From positions 146,855-210,854 of the forward strand of contig JAPKMP010000005.1 of the NCBI GenBank assembly GCA_026645935.1: a stretch of DNA of 64,000 nt, read 5' to 3'. This document shows positions 41,452-50,834 of this stretch, piece after piece; positions within the stretch are counted from its first letter, which is position 1; every line of letters starts with the position of its first letter. The notes under the pieces are model-generated. The model was not told the origin of the DNA. It did not search any database and was given only the letters and a program-made list of their open reading frames with translations. The position numbers and the translations under genes were made by a program. This stretch comes from Candidatus Villigracilaceae bacterium (GTDB lineage Bacteria; Chloroflexota; Anaerolineae; Anaerolineales; Villigracilaceae).

Positions 41452-43293
41452 ATGAACCTGCTTGAAACCCTTACAAAAAAAACAATCCTCGCCGATGGCG
41501 CGATGGGAACGATGCTCCACGCGCGCGGTATCGGATTCGACAAATGCTTCGACGAGTTGAATCTGACCAATCCTGCCGCGGTCGCCGAGATTCACCGCGA
41601 ATATATCGAGGCTGGCGCGGAACTCATTATCACAAACACCTTTGGCGCGAACCGATATAAGTTGACCAAGCACGGATTGCAGGAGGATGTCGCCGGGATC
41701 AACCGCGCGGGAGTGGAACTGGCGAAGCGAGTCGTCGCCGCATCGTTCAAGGATGTATGGATCGCAGGCGACATCGGTCCGCTCGGGGTGAGGATCGCCC
41801 CGTATGGGAGAGTCAAGCCCGAGGAGGCGCGTGAGGCGTTCGCAGAACAGGTCAAAGCGTTGGCAGAATCCGGCGCGGACTTGATCATCATCGAAACCAT
41901 GTCCGACTTGTACGAGATCAAGGAAGCGATCACTGCCGCGAAGGAAAATTCATCCCTGCCCATCATTGCGTCTGTGACGTTCACCCGCGACGATCGAACC
42001 TTATTGGGCGACGACCCGGTGAAGGTCGCGCATCGTCTCGCTGCGGCTGGCGCGGACGTAATCGGTGTCAACTGCTCGGGCGGACCTTCGCAATTACTGC
42101 GCATTCTCAAACAGATGCGGCAGGCGGAACCGAATGCGAAGTTTTGGGTAAAGCCGAACGCAGGCTGGCCCGAACAGGTCAGTGGGCGCATTATGTATCC
42201 AGCCGATGCGGAGTATTTCGGCGATTACGCTTTGTTGTTTCGCGAAGCCGGCGCAAACATCGTGGGTGGTTGCTGCGGCACGACTCCCCAGCATATTGCC
42301 GCGATGAAGAAATCACTCGATGCTTCGCCTTCGATCATCCTGACGGAAATTTCCACACAGCCCGAAGACGAGATCGTCGCCGAACCCGCCGAACAACCAA
42401 CTCATCTTGCCCAAAGACTGTCGGAAAATAAATTCACCATCTGCGTGGAGATGGACCCGCCGCGTGGACTCTCGACTCATAAACTGCTTGCAGGCGCATC
42501 TCTGCTTCATGACTCCGGCGCGGATATTATCAATGTTGCCGACAGCCCGCTGGCGCGCATGCGCATGTCTGCCTGGGCGGTGTGCGATGTGGTGCAAAGA
42601 ACGTTGGGCGTTGAAACAACCCTACACTTCCCCACACGCGGTCGAAATCTTCTTCGCGTTCAGGGTGACCTTCTCGCCGCGCACGCCATCGGTCTTCGCA
42701 ACGTTTTCGTCGTCATGGGCGACCCGACTTCCATCGGCGATTATCCCGAAGCGATGGATAATTACGACCTCGTCCCATCTGGTCTTATCAAACTCATCAA
42801 GCAGGGATTCAACATGGGCGTCGATCATTCCGGCACGAGCATCGGTCAGCCCACGAACTTTTTCGTCGGCGCGGCACTCAATCTTTGTCCACAAGACATC
42901 GACACCGAGGTAAAGAATCTCCACCGCAAAATCAAAGCCGGTACCGATTTCTTTCTGACGCAACCCATCTACGACCCGAACGACGGGCCTAAACTTCTCG
43001 AAGCCTATGAGGCGAAGCATGGAAAACTTCATCAACCCATACTCGCAGGCATCCTGCCGCTTGTCAGCGCAAAGCATGCCAACTTTTTACACAACGAAGT
43101 GCCCGGTATTTTCATCCCCGACGAATCGCGCGCGCGCATCGAGTCGGCAAAAGACAACTCGGCGAAGGTCGGCGCGGAACTGGCCGTCGAGTTGATTCAA
43201 AAGATCAAACCCTGGGCGGGCGGCATTTACATGATGCCCCAATTCCATCGTTACGACCAGGCATCCGAGATCATCGTGGCGGTGAAGGAATAA
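41452..43293 (+). CDS. Fused homocysteine S-methyltransferase / methylenetetrahydrofolate reductase
   Basis: 613 residues from ATG 41452 (a TTG at 41437 is rejected: the AAAGAG ribosome site fits the ATG). Residues 1-300 are the zinc homocysteine methyltransferase domain (LADGAMGTMLHARG, NCSGGPSQ, VGGCCGTTPQHI). Residues about 325-613 are MTHFR (CVEMDPPRG, VMGDPTS, FFLTQPIYDP). It would make 5-methyl-THF for MetH, and could methylate homocysteine itself, as YitJ-type proteins. Placed 9 kb after metH in the same direction. TAGAAT at 41416 may be a -10. Confidence 0.92.
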   Translation: MNLLETLTKKTILADGAMGTMLHARGIGFDKCFDELNLTNPAAVAEIHREYIEAGAELIITNTFGANRYKLTKHGLQEDVAGINRAGVELAKRVVAASFKDVWIAGDIGPLGVRIAPYGRVKPEEAREAFAEQVKALAESGADLIIIETMSDLYEIKEAITAAKENSSLPIIASVTFTRDDRTLLGDDPVKVAHRLAAAGADVIGVNCSGGPSQLLRILKQMRQAEPNAKFWVKPNAGWPEQVSGRIMYPADAEYFGDYALLFREAGANIVGGCCGTTPQHIAAMKKSLDASPSIILTEISTQPEDEIVAEPAEQPTHLAQRLSENKFTICVEMDPPRGLSTHKLLAGASLLHDSGADIINVADSPLARMRMSAWAVCDVVQRTLGVETTLHFPTRGRNLLRVQGDLLAAHAIGLRNVFVVMGDPTSIGDYPEAMDNYDLVPSGLIKLIKQGFNMGVDHSGTSIGQPTNFFVGAALNLCPQDIDTEVKNLHRKIKAGTDFFLTQPIYDPNDGPKLLEAYEAKHGKLHQPILAGILPLVSAKHANFLHNEVPGIFIPDESRARIESAKDNSAKVGAELAVELIQKIKPWAGGIYMMPQFHRYDQASEIIVAVKE

Positions 43294-43336
43294 ATGTTGC
43301 TCCCGTCGCCGTCCTCGGTGGCGGGAATTTCATCCC

Positions 43337-45235
43337 ATGAACTTCCTCCGCATCCTCTTCAGTTTTTTGACAGGTCTCCTCACCAGTCTTTTCCTGGCTG
43401 TGACCTTCTTCCATTATTCGAGTTTTTCCTCGCCTATAGACCGCCTCTTTCTCATCCTCGTCCCAACGCTCGCCTTTGGCATTCTCTTCCACCAAGCCTT
43501 TCCTGCCATCTTTGCCAGGACACGAAACATCCAAAACCTATTCACCATTCCTTATTACCTTCTATCTTTCATCCTCACCCTCAACCTAACCTACGGCGCT
43601 GTCGGTTTCCTGCGCGAAGTCCTGCGCACCCCATTTGGGATGTTTCTCTTTACCGCATTGTCCATGACCATCGGAACGGTCATCGGCTATTTCATCATCC
43701 AACACGCCGCACAATCATTTCGCGACGGATTTCTCGGCAAGCCGCTAAACCTCATCCTTGCCTTATCCCTTCCCGTTCTTTGGATCGCCCTCATCATCTC
43801 TGCCTCGCAATTCCCCTCCATGTCCGTAGTGGGCTACTTCCGCATCTATCGCGAATGGATGCCGCTCTTTCTCCTCACCGTCCTCGCTTCCGCCATCCTC
43901 TCCCTCTTCCTCATCACGCGTCACTCATCACTCATCACTTTCCACTTTCCTCTTGCCTCTTTCATCCAGCACCTCCCCGGACTCTACGCCGCCGGAATGT
44001 TCTTCTTCATCGAACTCGTCATCGCCCGCTCTCTCAATCATCCCGCGCTTGACCACAATGCTGTCCTCTTCGAATCCGACGCCGGTCCTTGGATGACCAT
44101 CCTCGCCAGCCCCGAAAGCGCGGCGATCAATCGTGCCGTCCATCCGTTGAGTCTCATTCTCATCCGCCCGTTGGTGCGTTTCGTTTCCGGCATGATGAGC
44201 GAACACTACGCTCTCGGCGGGATGCTCGTCGTCTCTGCAGTTGCCGCCGCCTGCGTCTTCATGACCTGGTTCTTTGTCAAACGCGCCACAGATTCCAAAA
44301 CCTACGCCTTCATTTTCGCCATCCTTCTCGGCTCGACCGCAACTCACCTGCTCTTTGGTTCATTGGCGGAAAACTACATCTTCGGCGCGGCGTCATTGAT
44401 CTTCTTTTATCTTCTTTTGCAAGCCAAAGAGACTCGTTTCTCCCTTCTCATCCCAGCCGGGCTGTTCCTCTTCGGCATCACCATCACCAACATTGCGCAG
44501 GGAATCATCGCCCTCTTCTTCAATAAATTCGGTTTCAAACGTCTCATCCAATACATATTTTGCATATTGGCTCTTGGCGTTTTGCTCACACTGATCACGA
44601 ACATCATCTACTCCAAACACATTACCTTCTTTTTTGTCCCTGAAGATATTGCTTTCGAGTTCAGTTTTGTCAGCCCCGAAAGCGAAGGCGTCTTATCCGA
44701 CCCCATCCGTTTATCCGAACCTTCATCCGTTATCCGCAAGTTCAACGTCGTCTCGCGTTCCATCCTGCTATACGGCATCGTGGCGCCTAATGTCATCGAA
44801 TCCGTTTCGGAAAAGCCGCCCTTCCCCACCATCGACCTCAAGACCTTCGACGTCCGTGAAAGGACTCTCGCCTCCTACAAGGGATTCTCCAACCTGCCGC
44901 TTGCACTTTGGCTGGTCCTGCTTCTCTGCGCATTTATGATGTTCATAAAAAATGCCCACACATCGAAACACACACCGCTGATGCTCGGTCTGCTCGGCGC
45001 GCTGGGATTCAACTTCCTCATGCACCTGTTCTACGGCACGGAACTGTTTCTTTACACTTCGTACTGGGTGTACGCCCTGGTCTTGTTCCCCGCATTGGCA
45101 TTATCCGACTTTGCCAAAAATACGTGGATGCAATGGGGACTGGGCTTGTTTGTATTACTTATAATGGCAAACAACTATTTCTTTATTTCTTCCATCTTCC
45201 GCGCCCTCGCTCCCTTTTATGTCGCATGTCCCTAG
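43337..45235 (+). CDS. Polytopic membrane protein, GT-C-like
   Basis: 632 residues, about sixteen hydrophobic segments. The outer loop has LFESDAGPWMTILASPES and NRAVHPLSLILIRPLV, reminiscent of GT-C enzymes that act on polyprenyl-linked sugars, but no catalytic pair is certain. Residues about 193-207 (TRHSSLITFHFPLAS) are encoded by six 7-nt repeat units. No obvious ribosome site lies before ATG 43337. Confidence 0.65.
   Translation: MNFLRILFSFLTGLLTSLFLAVTFFHYSSFSSPIDRLFLILVPTLAFGILFHQAFPAIFARTRNIQNLFTIPYYLLSFILTLNLTYGAVGFLREVLRTPFGMFLFTALSMTIGTVIGYFIIQHAAQSFRDGFLGKPLNLILALSLPVLWIALIISASQFPSMSVVGYFRIYREWMPLFLLTVLASAILSLFLITRHSSLITFHFPLASFIQHLPGLYAAGMFFFIELVIARSLNHPALDHNAVLFESDAGPWMTILASPESAAINRAVHPLSLILIRPLVRFVSGMMSEHYALGGMLVVSAVAAACVFMTWFFVKRATDSKTYAFIFAILLGSTATHLLFGSLAENYIFGAASLIFFYLLLQAKETRFSLLIPAGLFLFGITITNIAQGIIALFFNKFGFKRLIQYIFCILALGVLLTLITNIIYSKHITFFFVPEDIAFEFSFVSPESEGVLSDPIRLSEPSSVIRKFNVVSRSILLYGIVAPNVIESVSEKPPFPTIDLKTFDVRERTLASYKGFSNLPLALWLVLLLCAFMMFIKNAHTSKHTPLMLGLLGALGFNFLMHLFYGTELFLYTSYWVYALVLFPALALSDFAKNTWMQWGLGLFVLLIMANNYFFISSIFRALAPFYVACP
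43921..43962. repeat. 7-nt tandem repeats inside a membrane-protein gene
   Basis: Six consecutive units: TCACTCA, TCACTCA, TCACTTT, CCACTTT, CCTCTTG, CCTCTTT. Because 7 is not a multiple of 3 the units are read in changing frames. Confidence 0.8.
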
Positions 45236-45262
45236 AATACCTGCTTTCTACATTTTGCTCTT

Positions 45263-45283
45263 ATCTTTCATCTTTCCTCTTTC
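45263..45283. repeat. 7-nt tandem repeats, intergenic
   Basis: ATCTTTC, ATCTTTC, CTCTTTC in the 80-nt gap between two genes. Its complement (GAAAGAT) recurs inside the DUF1501 gene at 59694. Confidence 0.75.
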
Positions 45284-45303
45284 ATCCCCCTTCTTAAAAG
45301 AGA

Positions 45304-45315
45304 TAAAATACCGAC
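45304..45315 (+). promoter_or_regulatory. Leaderless-type promoter of the 141-residue protein
   Basis: TAAAAT (45304-45309), ACCGAC, ATG 45316, without a usable Shine-Dalgarno. Confidence 0.5.
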
Positions 45316-45741
45316 ATGACATTTATAAGGAAATCGACGCCTTTCCTTTTGGCAGTCCTGTCTCTTTCGCTCGCCGTTTATCAATTCGTTTCGATCTTCA
45401 CCTCCAGCGAATTACAAAACCGCGAAAACGAGATGGTATCCAAATGGGAGAGCCATGTCCAAGCTTTGCGCGAGGCGCTGCCGGAGGATGCAACTCAAGT
45501 CGGGTATATCGACGATGCCGCACTTGACGGAGATCCGTCCCTGCTGGATGTCAACGAATTTCAGCTGATGCAATACTCGGTTGCACCGGTTGTAATCGAC
45601 TCGCGTGTAAACCACGAATGGATCATCGGTAATTTCAACAACGACGATAATCTTGAAGCGTGGCTTGCCCGAGAGTTAGGGGAGTATGACCTTCAAAGTT
45701 TTGGCTTCGGCTTGTACCTCATCCATGACCTGGACGAATAA
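45316..45741 (+). CDS. Membrane-anchored protein of unknown function
   Basis: 141 residues: one N-terminal membrane helix (about 8-30) and an acidic extracellular domain with no Cys. WESHVQALREALPEDATQVGYIDDA resembles the small soluble partners found next to GT-C glycosyltransferases, and the following such gene starts on the next base after its stop, so the two are coupled. Function unknown. Confidence 0.6.
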   Translation: MTFIRKSTPFLLAVLSLSLAVYQFVSIFTSSELQNRENEMVSKWESHVQALREALPEDATQVGYIDDAALDGDPSLLDVNEFQLMQYSVAPVVIDSRVNHEWIIGNFNNDDNLEAWLARELGEYDLQSFGFGLYLIHDLDE

Positions 45742-47094
45742 ATGACAATACTGCTCTCTTTCGCCGCCCTCCTGCCGCGCCTTTTGTTGGGATTTTGCGT
45801 CGTCCATTTTCTCTGGAAAAAGAACGATGGAAATTCTTTTTTGATCAAGATTTTCCTTTCGGCGGGAATCGGCTTTGGGCTTTCTTCTCTCTTCGGCTTC
45901 TTATGGATTTGGGCTGGATTCCCACTCACAACATACGCGATGCTTGAGAGCTTCATTGCCATTGTCTTCATCTCACTATTGTTATACTACAACCGCCCGC
46001 TTCTCACCTTCGTGCGAACGTTCGACAAATCCAACACCGTCTGGGTTTTACTCCTCGGGTTTTGTGTTTTTCTCTTTGCGCTTAATCTCATCCTGCTTTC
46101 CCGCCAATACCCGCACGGACTCTCCGATGCGTGGATCAACTGGAACGTGGTCGCGCGGTTCATTTATCTCGGCGGCGCGGACTGGCAAAATACGTTTCTG
46201 CGTCAACTGGACCATCCCGATTATCCGTTGTTTCTGGCGATGACAAACGCCATTACATGGTCGCTCATCGGTGAACCATCCACCCGGGGACCTGTCGCTT
46301 TTCATTTCGTCAATACATTTTTCACAGCCGGGCTTTTGTTTTCGTTGATCAACCGCTTCCGGGATTTCAAACAGGCGGCGCTGGGGACAATAATATTCAT
46401 CTCGCTTCCTTTCACAGCCGGGCAGGGCATGCGCCAATACGCGGACATGCTCCTCGCGGGGCTCATTCTCGCGGTGGGCGGACTAACACTCCTATACCTT
46501 CAAACGAAAGAAACCCGCCTTGCGATTCTCGCGGGACTCATCAGCGGCTTGGCTGGCTGGGCAAAGAACGAAGGGCTGGTTGCCATTATCGGAATCTCAA
46601 TCGCATGGGCGCTGATTACAATGAAGACAGATCGGGAGGCGTTCAAGAATTATTGTATTGGGTTGGCGTTTCCCCTCGCTGTAGTCGTCCTTTTCAAACT
46701 CTTCCTCGCCCCATCGAATGATTTGCTATCTGCGCAGGCGAATTTGACCGAAAAACTTTTAGACCCGGAACGATACGCGATCGTCATCAAACAGGCGTTC
46801 ACCACTTTATGGAACCTCGGCGATGCGCCCCTCCCTGTGTTTGGAATTATAATTTTGGCTGCGCTTATTCTCGGCAGGTCAAATCAGCAGGTCCCCGGTT
46901 TGTGGAGTATTCCCGCCATCATCGGTATACAACTTGCAGTCTACTTCGGAACCTATCTTCTCACGCCGTATGACCTGTCCTGGCACCTGAGCACTTCGCT
47001 GGACAGACTTTATCTTCACGTAATTCCACTGGCATTATTATGGTTCTTCCTTTGGATGAAATCGCCTGAAGAACATTCGACAAAAGAGAGTTGA
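45742..47094 (+). CDS. GT39-like polytopic glycosyltransferase
   Basis: 450 residues, about twelve membrane segments. The first outer loop reads GLSDAWINWNVVARFIYLGG with an Asp-Ala pair where GT39 proteins carry the catalytic acid, then LDHPDYPLFLAM. LSGLAGWAKNEGL is a further GT-C-like block. Starts directly at the end of the preceding gene and stops 3 bases before coaX. Confidence 0.7.
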   Translation: MTILLSFAALLPRLLLGFCVVHFLWKKNDGNSFLIKIFLSAGIGFGLSSLFGFLWIWAGFPLTTYAMLESFIAIVFISLLLYYNRPLLTFVRTFDKSNTVWVLLLGFCVFLFALNLILLSRQYPHGLSDAWINWNVVARFIYLGGADWQNTFLRQLDHPDYPLFLAMTNAITWSLIGEPSTRGPVAFHFVNTFFTAGLLFSLINRFRDFKQAALGTIIFISLPFTAGQGMRQYADMLLAGLILAVGGLTLLYLQTKETRLAILAGLISGLAGWAKNEGLVAIIGISIAWALITMKTDREAFKNYCIGLAFPLAVVVLFKLFLAPSNDLLSAQANLTEKLLDPERYAIVIKQAFTTLWNLGDAPLPVFGIIILAALILGRSNQQVPGLWSIPAIIGIQLAVYFGTYLLTPYDLSWHLSTSLDRLYLHVIPLALLWFFLWMKSPEEHSTKES

Positions 47095-47097
47095 CCC

Positions 47098-47862
47098 ATG
47101 CTTCTAACAATAGACATCGGCAACACCAACCTGACGCTTGGCTTGTACGAAGCCGACAAACTCGGCGCGCATTGGCGCCTTGCCACCGATCACAACCGCA
47201 TGCCCGATGAATACGGCCTGCAATTATTGGGCTTGCTTCAAAACGCGGGGAAGACTCTCACTGATATCCAAGGGATTTCTCTTGCCTCCGTCGTCCCGCC
47301 GCTCACCGGACGGGTGATGCAAGCCTGTCGCGAATATCTCAAACAGGAGCCGCTTGTAGTGGATGCCGGTGTGAAGACCGGCATCAAAGTCCGCTATGAA
47401 GATCCGAAAGCCGTCGGCGCGGATCGCATCTGCGACGCTGTGGCGGTGATGAAACTTTACGGCGGTCCGGCTTGTGTGGTCGATTTCGGCACTGCGACTA
47501 CTTTCAACGCCATCACAAAAGATGGAGAATACCTCGGCGGGGCGATCACAGCAGGAATCAACCTCGCCGCCGAAGCGCTCTACACCCGCGCCGCCAAACT
47601 TCCGCGCATCGACCTGCAACTGCCGCCATCTGTCATCGGGCGCAACACCGTCCATGCCATGCAATCGGGTCTGTTGTTCGGTTATGTCAGCATGGTAGAG
47701 GGAATGGTCACCCGCTTCCGCGCGGAATTGGGGAAGGATATGAAAGTCGTCGCCACCGGCGGGCTGGCAGAAGTGGTTGCAAAAGAAACGAAGGTCATCG
47801 ATATTATTGCCCCCTGGCTCACGCTCGAAGGCTTGCGTTTGATCTGGGAGTTGAATCAGTAG
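47098..47862 (+). CDS. coaX: Type III pantothenate kinase
   Basis: First step of coenzyme A synthesis. 254 residues. The ASKHA phosphate-1 motif is MLLTIDIGNTNLTLGLYE; PKAVGADRICDAVA and CVVDFGTATTFNAI (catalytic and K+ site region) and the phosphate-2 block GGAITAGINLAAEAL are all present. Starts 3 bases after the glycosyltransferase gene and ends with a strong terminator. Confidence 0.95.
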   Translation: MLLTIDIGNTNLTLGLYEADKLGAHWRLATDHNRMPDEYGLQLLGLLQNAGKTLTDIQGISLASVVPPLTGRVMQACREYLKQEPLVVDAGVKTGIKVRYEDPKAVGADRICDAVAVMKLYGGPACVVDFGTATTFNAITKDGEYLGGAITAGINLAAEALYTRAAKLPRIDLQLPPSVIGRNTVHAMQSGLLFGYVSMVEGMVTRFRAELGKDMKVVATGGLAEVVAKETKVIDIIAPWLTLEGLRLIWELNQ

Positions 47863-47877
47863 TAAAAATTGCTATCC

Positions 47878-47916
47878 AGACCCATGACAGGTGTCATGGG
47901 TCTTTTCTTTTTTTTC
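47878..47916 (+). terminator. Intrinsic terminator after coaX
   Basis: Perfect 12-bp stem AGACCCATGACA/TGTCATGGGTCT with GG loop, then TTTCTTTTTTTT. Confidence 0.92.
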
Positions 47917-48010
47917 ACGAGATGAATGGCGGATAAATGATTTTACACACTCTTTACATTCGGCTTACATACGTACAATATCGAATATCAACTCGCCAAA
48001 GGAGAATGAT

Positions 48011-49237
48011 ATGAACCGAAATAAATTGTTGGTTGTATTTGTGATCGTTTGTATCTTGATTACGGCATGCGCGCCTCCCGCCCCGACCTCGGGCGGACTC
48101 GCCGCACCGGGCGATTCCCAACCTCAAACGGATTCGTCCGAGCCTGCTGCGACGGAGAATCCCGCCCACGAAGACGGAACGGAAGCGGACCATCCCCATC
48201 ATTCCGATGTGGATTTGACCAACCTTGAATTGGGGGACGGCAAGAACTCCACAAGCCCGCAAGTTGGGTATCTGTATACCTGTCAGACGCAATTCAACGG
48301 AGGCGGCGCGACCGGCACCGGCTCGTGGATGAACGGGGACGGAACCTGGGATGCGACCAAGAAAGCGGTTGTGGATGGCTCTGTCACCTGGCCCCATTCG
48401 TTCACCATTTCCGTGCAGGGAGACCAGCGCATCTTCACCGGCAACGACCTGCCCGATCATCCCACCGGGAACTTCCCCGTCTCGCCGAGCGATGACGCCT
48501 ATGCCGTGGACCGCAACCCGAATTCGATCCGTGAGCAATCAGTCAGCTTCAGCGTGCCTGCGAACCCCACCGTGGCAGCACAACCGAATTGCGTCGGCGG
48601 CGAAGTGGGTGTCATGCTCTCGGGCGTCGTCATCTTCAACGCATTCGACGCTGAGGGACGGGATGCCGTGGCTCATGAAGTGCAGGACTCTTGCGACGGA
48701 CATCCGCAGCAATCCGGCTTCTATCATTATCACAGCCTGAGCGATTGCATCGAGGATACATCCACAAGCGGACATTCCTCACTTGTCGGTTACGCCTTCG
48801 ACGGGTACGGCATCTACGGTTACTACGGCGAGGACGGCGGCGAAGTGACCAATGAAGACCTCGATGAATGTCACGGCCACACGCATGTGATCGAATGGGA
48901 TGGCCAGATGGTGGAGATGTATCACTATCACGCCACGCATGAATTCCCCTATACGGTCGGGTGTTTCCACGGGACTCCGTCGGTGCGCACGGTCTCGGCA
49001 GGTGAAGGCCAGGGCGGCGGTCCACAGGGACAGAATCAACCCTCTGAAGAGAATCAGCCCACAGGTCCAGTTGGAGGCGGGCAGGGTCAGGGAGGTCAGC
49101 CTGCGCAGGAAGCCATCACCGCCTGCATGGGACTATCCCAAGGCGCAAGTTGTTCGGTCGGTCCGATGACCGGGACGTGTCAGATACCGCCCAATTCAAC
49201 TCAATTGGCTTGCGTGCCCGCAGGCGGACGGCCATAA
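48011..49237 (+). CDS. YHYH-domain lipoprotein
   Basis: 408 residues from ATG 48011 with AAAGGAG upstream. Lipobox ILITAC, then a linker rich in Pro/Ser/Glu and His/Asp (HEDGTEADHPHHSDVD). The YHYH domain (about 95-330) shows the name-giving motifs GFYHYHSLSDC and EMYHYHATHEFPYTVGCFHG plus GYAFDGYGIYGYYG. These His clusters may bind a metal. A Gly/Gln-rich linker leads to a C-terminal four-Cys region. Family function is unknown. Confidence 0.85.
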   Translation: MNRNKLLVVFVIVCILITACAPPAPTSGGLAAPGDSQPQTDSSEPAATENPAHEDGTEADHPHHSDVDLTNLELGDGKNSTSPQVGYLYTCQTQFNGGGATGTGSWMNGDGTWDATKKAVVDGSVTWPHSFTISVQGDQRIFTGNDLPDHPTGNFPVSPSDDAYAVDRNPNSIREQSVSFSVPANPTVAAQPNCVGGEVGVMLSGVVIFNAFDAEGRDAVAHEVQDSCDGHPQQSGFYHYHSLSDCIEDTSTSGHSSLVGYAFDGYGIYGYYGEDGGEVTNEDLDECHGHTHVIEWDGQMVEMYHYHATHEFPYTVGCFHGTPSVRTVSAGEGQGGGPQGQNQPSEENQPTGPVGGGQGQGGQPAQEAITACMGLSQGASCSVGPMTGTCQIPPNSTQLACVPAGGRP

Positions 49238-49249
49238 TCCAACGGACGC

Positions 49250-49292
49250 AAACAAGGTGACAGTCACTTCAAAAGTGATTGTCACCTTGTTT
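49250..49292. terminator. Bidirectional hairpin terminator
   Basis: AAACAAGGTGACAGTCACTT pairs with AAGTGATTGTCACCTTGTTT with one mismatch around CAAA. It lies between convergent genes and overlaps the stop codon of the EamA gene. Confidence 0.82.
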
Positions 49293-50217
49293 AACTGCGA
49301 TCCCCTGCCCTCAAAAGAATTACCCCGAGTAACAGCAGAAAACTTCCGCCCAGTTGAATGCCGGTCAGAATCTCGCTCAGGAAAAGATAGGACCATACCG
49401 CCGTAAACACCGGTTCGAGCGTGGCAACGAGATTGGAAATCGTCGGTGAAAGATAGCGGATGCTGAGCGTATACAGACCAAATCCGCCAAGGGTGGGGGC
49501 AACACCCAGAAAGAACAACGTACCCCAACCTGGAAGAGAATCTCCGAGCCAGAACATGTTCGAGAGCGCGGGCTGTTTTGTGATGAACAGGTCGCTGGCG
49601 ATGTTGAAGAAGAATAGAAAGAACGTGGCCGAGGCAAAACTATAGAGCAAAGCCGTCCACGAATCGATGTGACGGTCACCGGCGGCTTTGCCGTACAGGT
49701 TGTAAAAGGCGAATATCAAACCGGTCAGCAACCCGAAAACAATGCCGAGCGGATTCAACTTCCAGGCGGCGGGGTCGGCGGCGCCTGAAACGAGGATTGT
49801 GCCAAGAAAACTCAACGCGATCGAAACGACCTTGACCCAATTGAAGGTCTCTTTGAAGATAATGCGGCTGAGAAGCGCCGTCATTGCCGGGGAGGAAAAA
49901 GCCAGGACAGTGGCGACCGCCGCCCCGTTGTATTGAACCGAAAAAGTCCATAACGAATTGAATACGGCAAGGGTCAATCCATACACGAGCATGAAGACCC
50001 AATGTTTTCGTTCCAGGGCAAATAATTTGCGGCTGAATATCGTCAAACCGACCAGCATCCCAAACGCGACAAAAAGGTCCCGCCAGAAGGCGAGGACGAG
50101 GGATGGCAGCGAATAGGTTTTGACAAGATGACTGATGAACGGACCGGTGGTGGACCAGAGGACCGTGGCGACAAGTGCGATGATGAACCCGCGTGATCGA
50201 TGATGCTGTGTTGTCAT
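49291..50217 (-). CDS. EamA/DMT-family transporter
   Basis: 308 residues, ten membrane helices as two EamA repeats (about 8-145 and 158-305). Blocks such as LSRIIFKETFNWVKVVSIALSFLGTILV and LVATLEPVFTAVWSYLFLSEIL are typical. Substrate unknown. The start codon has AAGGAG but about 18 nt upstream; TATAAT lies further up near 50250. Confidence 0.85.
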   Translation of the reverse strand: MTTQHHRSRGFIIALVATVLWSTTGPFISHLVKTYSLPSLVLAFWRDLFVAFGMLVGLTIFSRKLFALERKHWVFMLVYGLTLAVFNSLWTFSVQYNGAAVATVLAFSSPAMTALLSRIIFKETFNWVKVVSIALSFLGTILVSGAADPAAWKLNPLGIVFGLLTGLIFAFYNLYGKAAGDRHIDSWTALLYSFASATFFLFFFNIASDLFITKQPALSNMFWLGDSLPGWGTLFFLGVAPTLGGFGLYTLSIRYLSPTISNLVATLEPVFTAVWSYLFLSEILTGIQLGGSFLLLLGVILLRAGDRS

Positions 50218-50303
50218 GTATTTTCTGAAGCGACTCCTTCCGCGCGATTATATCCTTTGTGTCCGCGGCAAGCGGGTACGCAAGAGAGCGTATCCCACGC
50301 GGG

Positions 50304-50335
50304 AATAAAAAACAGCCGCCTTGCAAGGCGGCTGT
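50304..50335 (-). terminator. Intrinsic terminator of the holin-like gene
   Basis: On the minus strand ACAGCCGCC-TTGCAA-GGCGGCTGT is followed by TTTTTTATT. It ends transcription from the gene at 50353. Confidence 0.88.
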
Positions 50336-50352
50336 ACGATCACAATGGACGA

Positions 50353-50730
50353 TTAACTCTTCCTGCCTTTCAACTCATCGCGGAAGATTAGGCTCATGAC
50401 GATGCTGACCGCGCTCATCACAAGGCTGCCCAGCAGCGCGGACCAGAACCCGTCCACCGAAAGACCGATGCCGAACGATTGCCCGATGGTGCGGGTGAGC
50501 AAAAGCATGACGGTGTTGATGACGATGGTGAACAAGCCCAGGGTGAGAATGATAAGCGGGCAGGTAAGGAACTTGAGCAGTGGGCGCACAAGCGCGTTCA
50601 ACAAGCCGATGATCAGGGCGAGCCAGAGGATGCCCGTCCAATCACCGAGATATTCGATGCCGGGCACGAGCCACACCGCCGCATACAAACCGACGGCGTT
50701 GATCGCCCAGCGGATGATGAATTTGGTCAT
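50353..50730 (-). CDS. Phage-holin-family (YvlD-like) membrane protein
   Basis: 125 residues, four membrane helices. RWAINAVGLYAAVWLVPGI, IGLLNALVRPLLKFLTCPLIILTLGLF and the acidic end FRDELKG match the phage_holin_4_2/YvlD family, which is chromosomal and not evidence for a prophage. Start has AAAGGAGT upstream. Confidence 0.82.
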   Translation of the reverse strand: MTKFIIRWAINAVGLYAAVWLVPGIEYLGDWTGILWLALIIGLLNALVRPLLKFLTCPLIILTLGLFTIVINTVMLLLTRTIGQSFGIGLSVDGFWSALLGSLVMSAVSIVMSLIFRDELKGRKS

Positions 50731-50834
50731 TTGGACTCCTTTTGTTAATATGTACGCGAAGATATTTGAATAGGTTGCATTAAATTTTCTGCCGCGGTCA
50801 GTAGCGGACGTAAGAGACCGTCCGCTATGTGCGC

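Noticed and set aside
43294..44052. Overlapping plus-strand frame of 252 codons, very rich in His, Pro and Arg
   Set aside because: It overlaps the hydrophobic GT-C-like frame, which has membrane helices all along; the alternative has no domain.
50353..50730. Prophage marker (holin)
   Set aside because: YvlD-type holin-family proteins are ordinary chromosomal genes and no phage genes are nearby.
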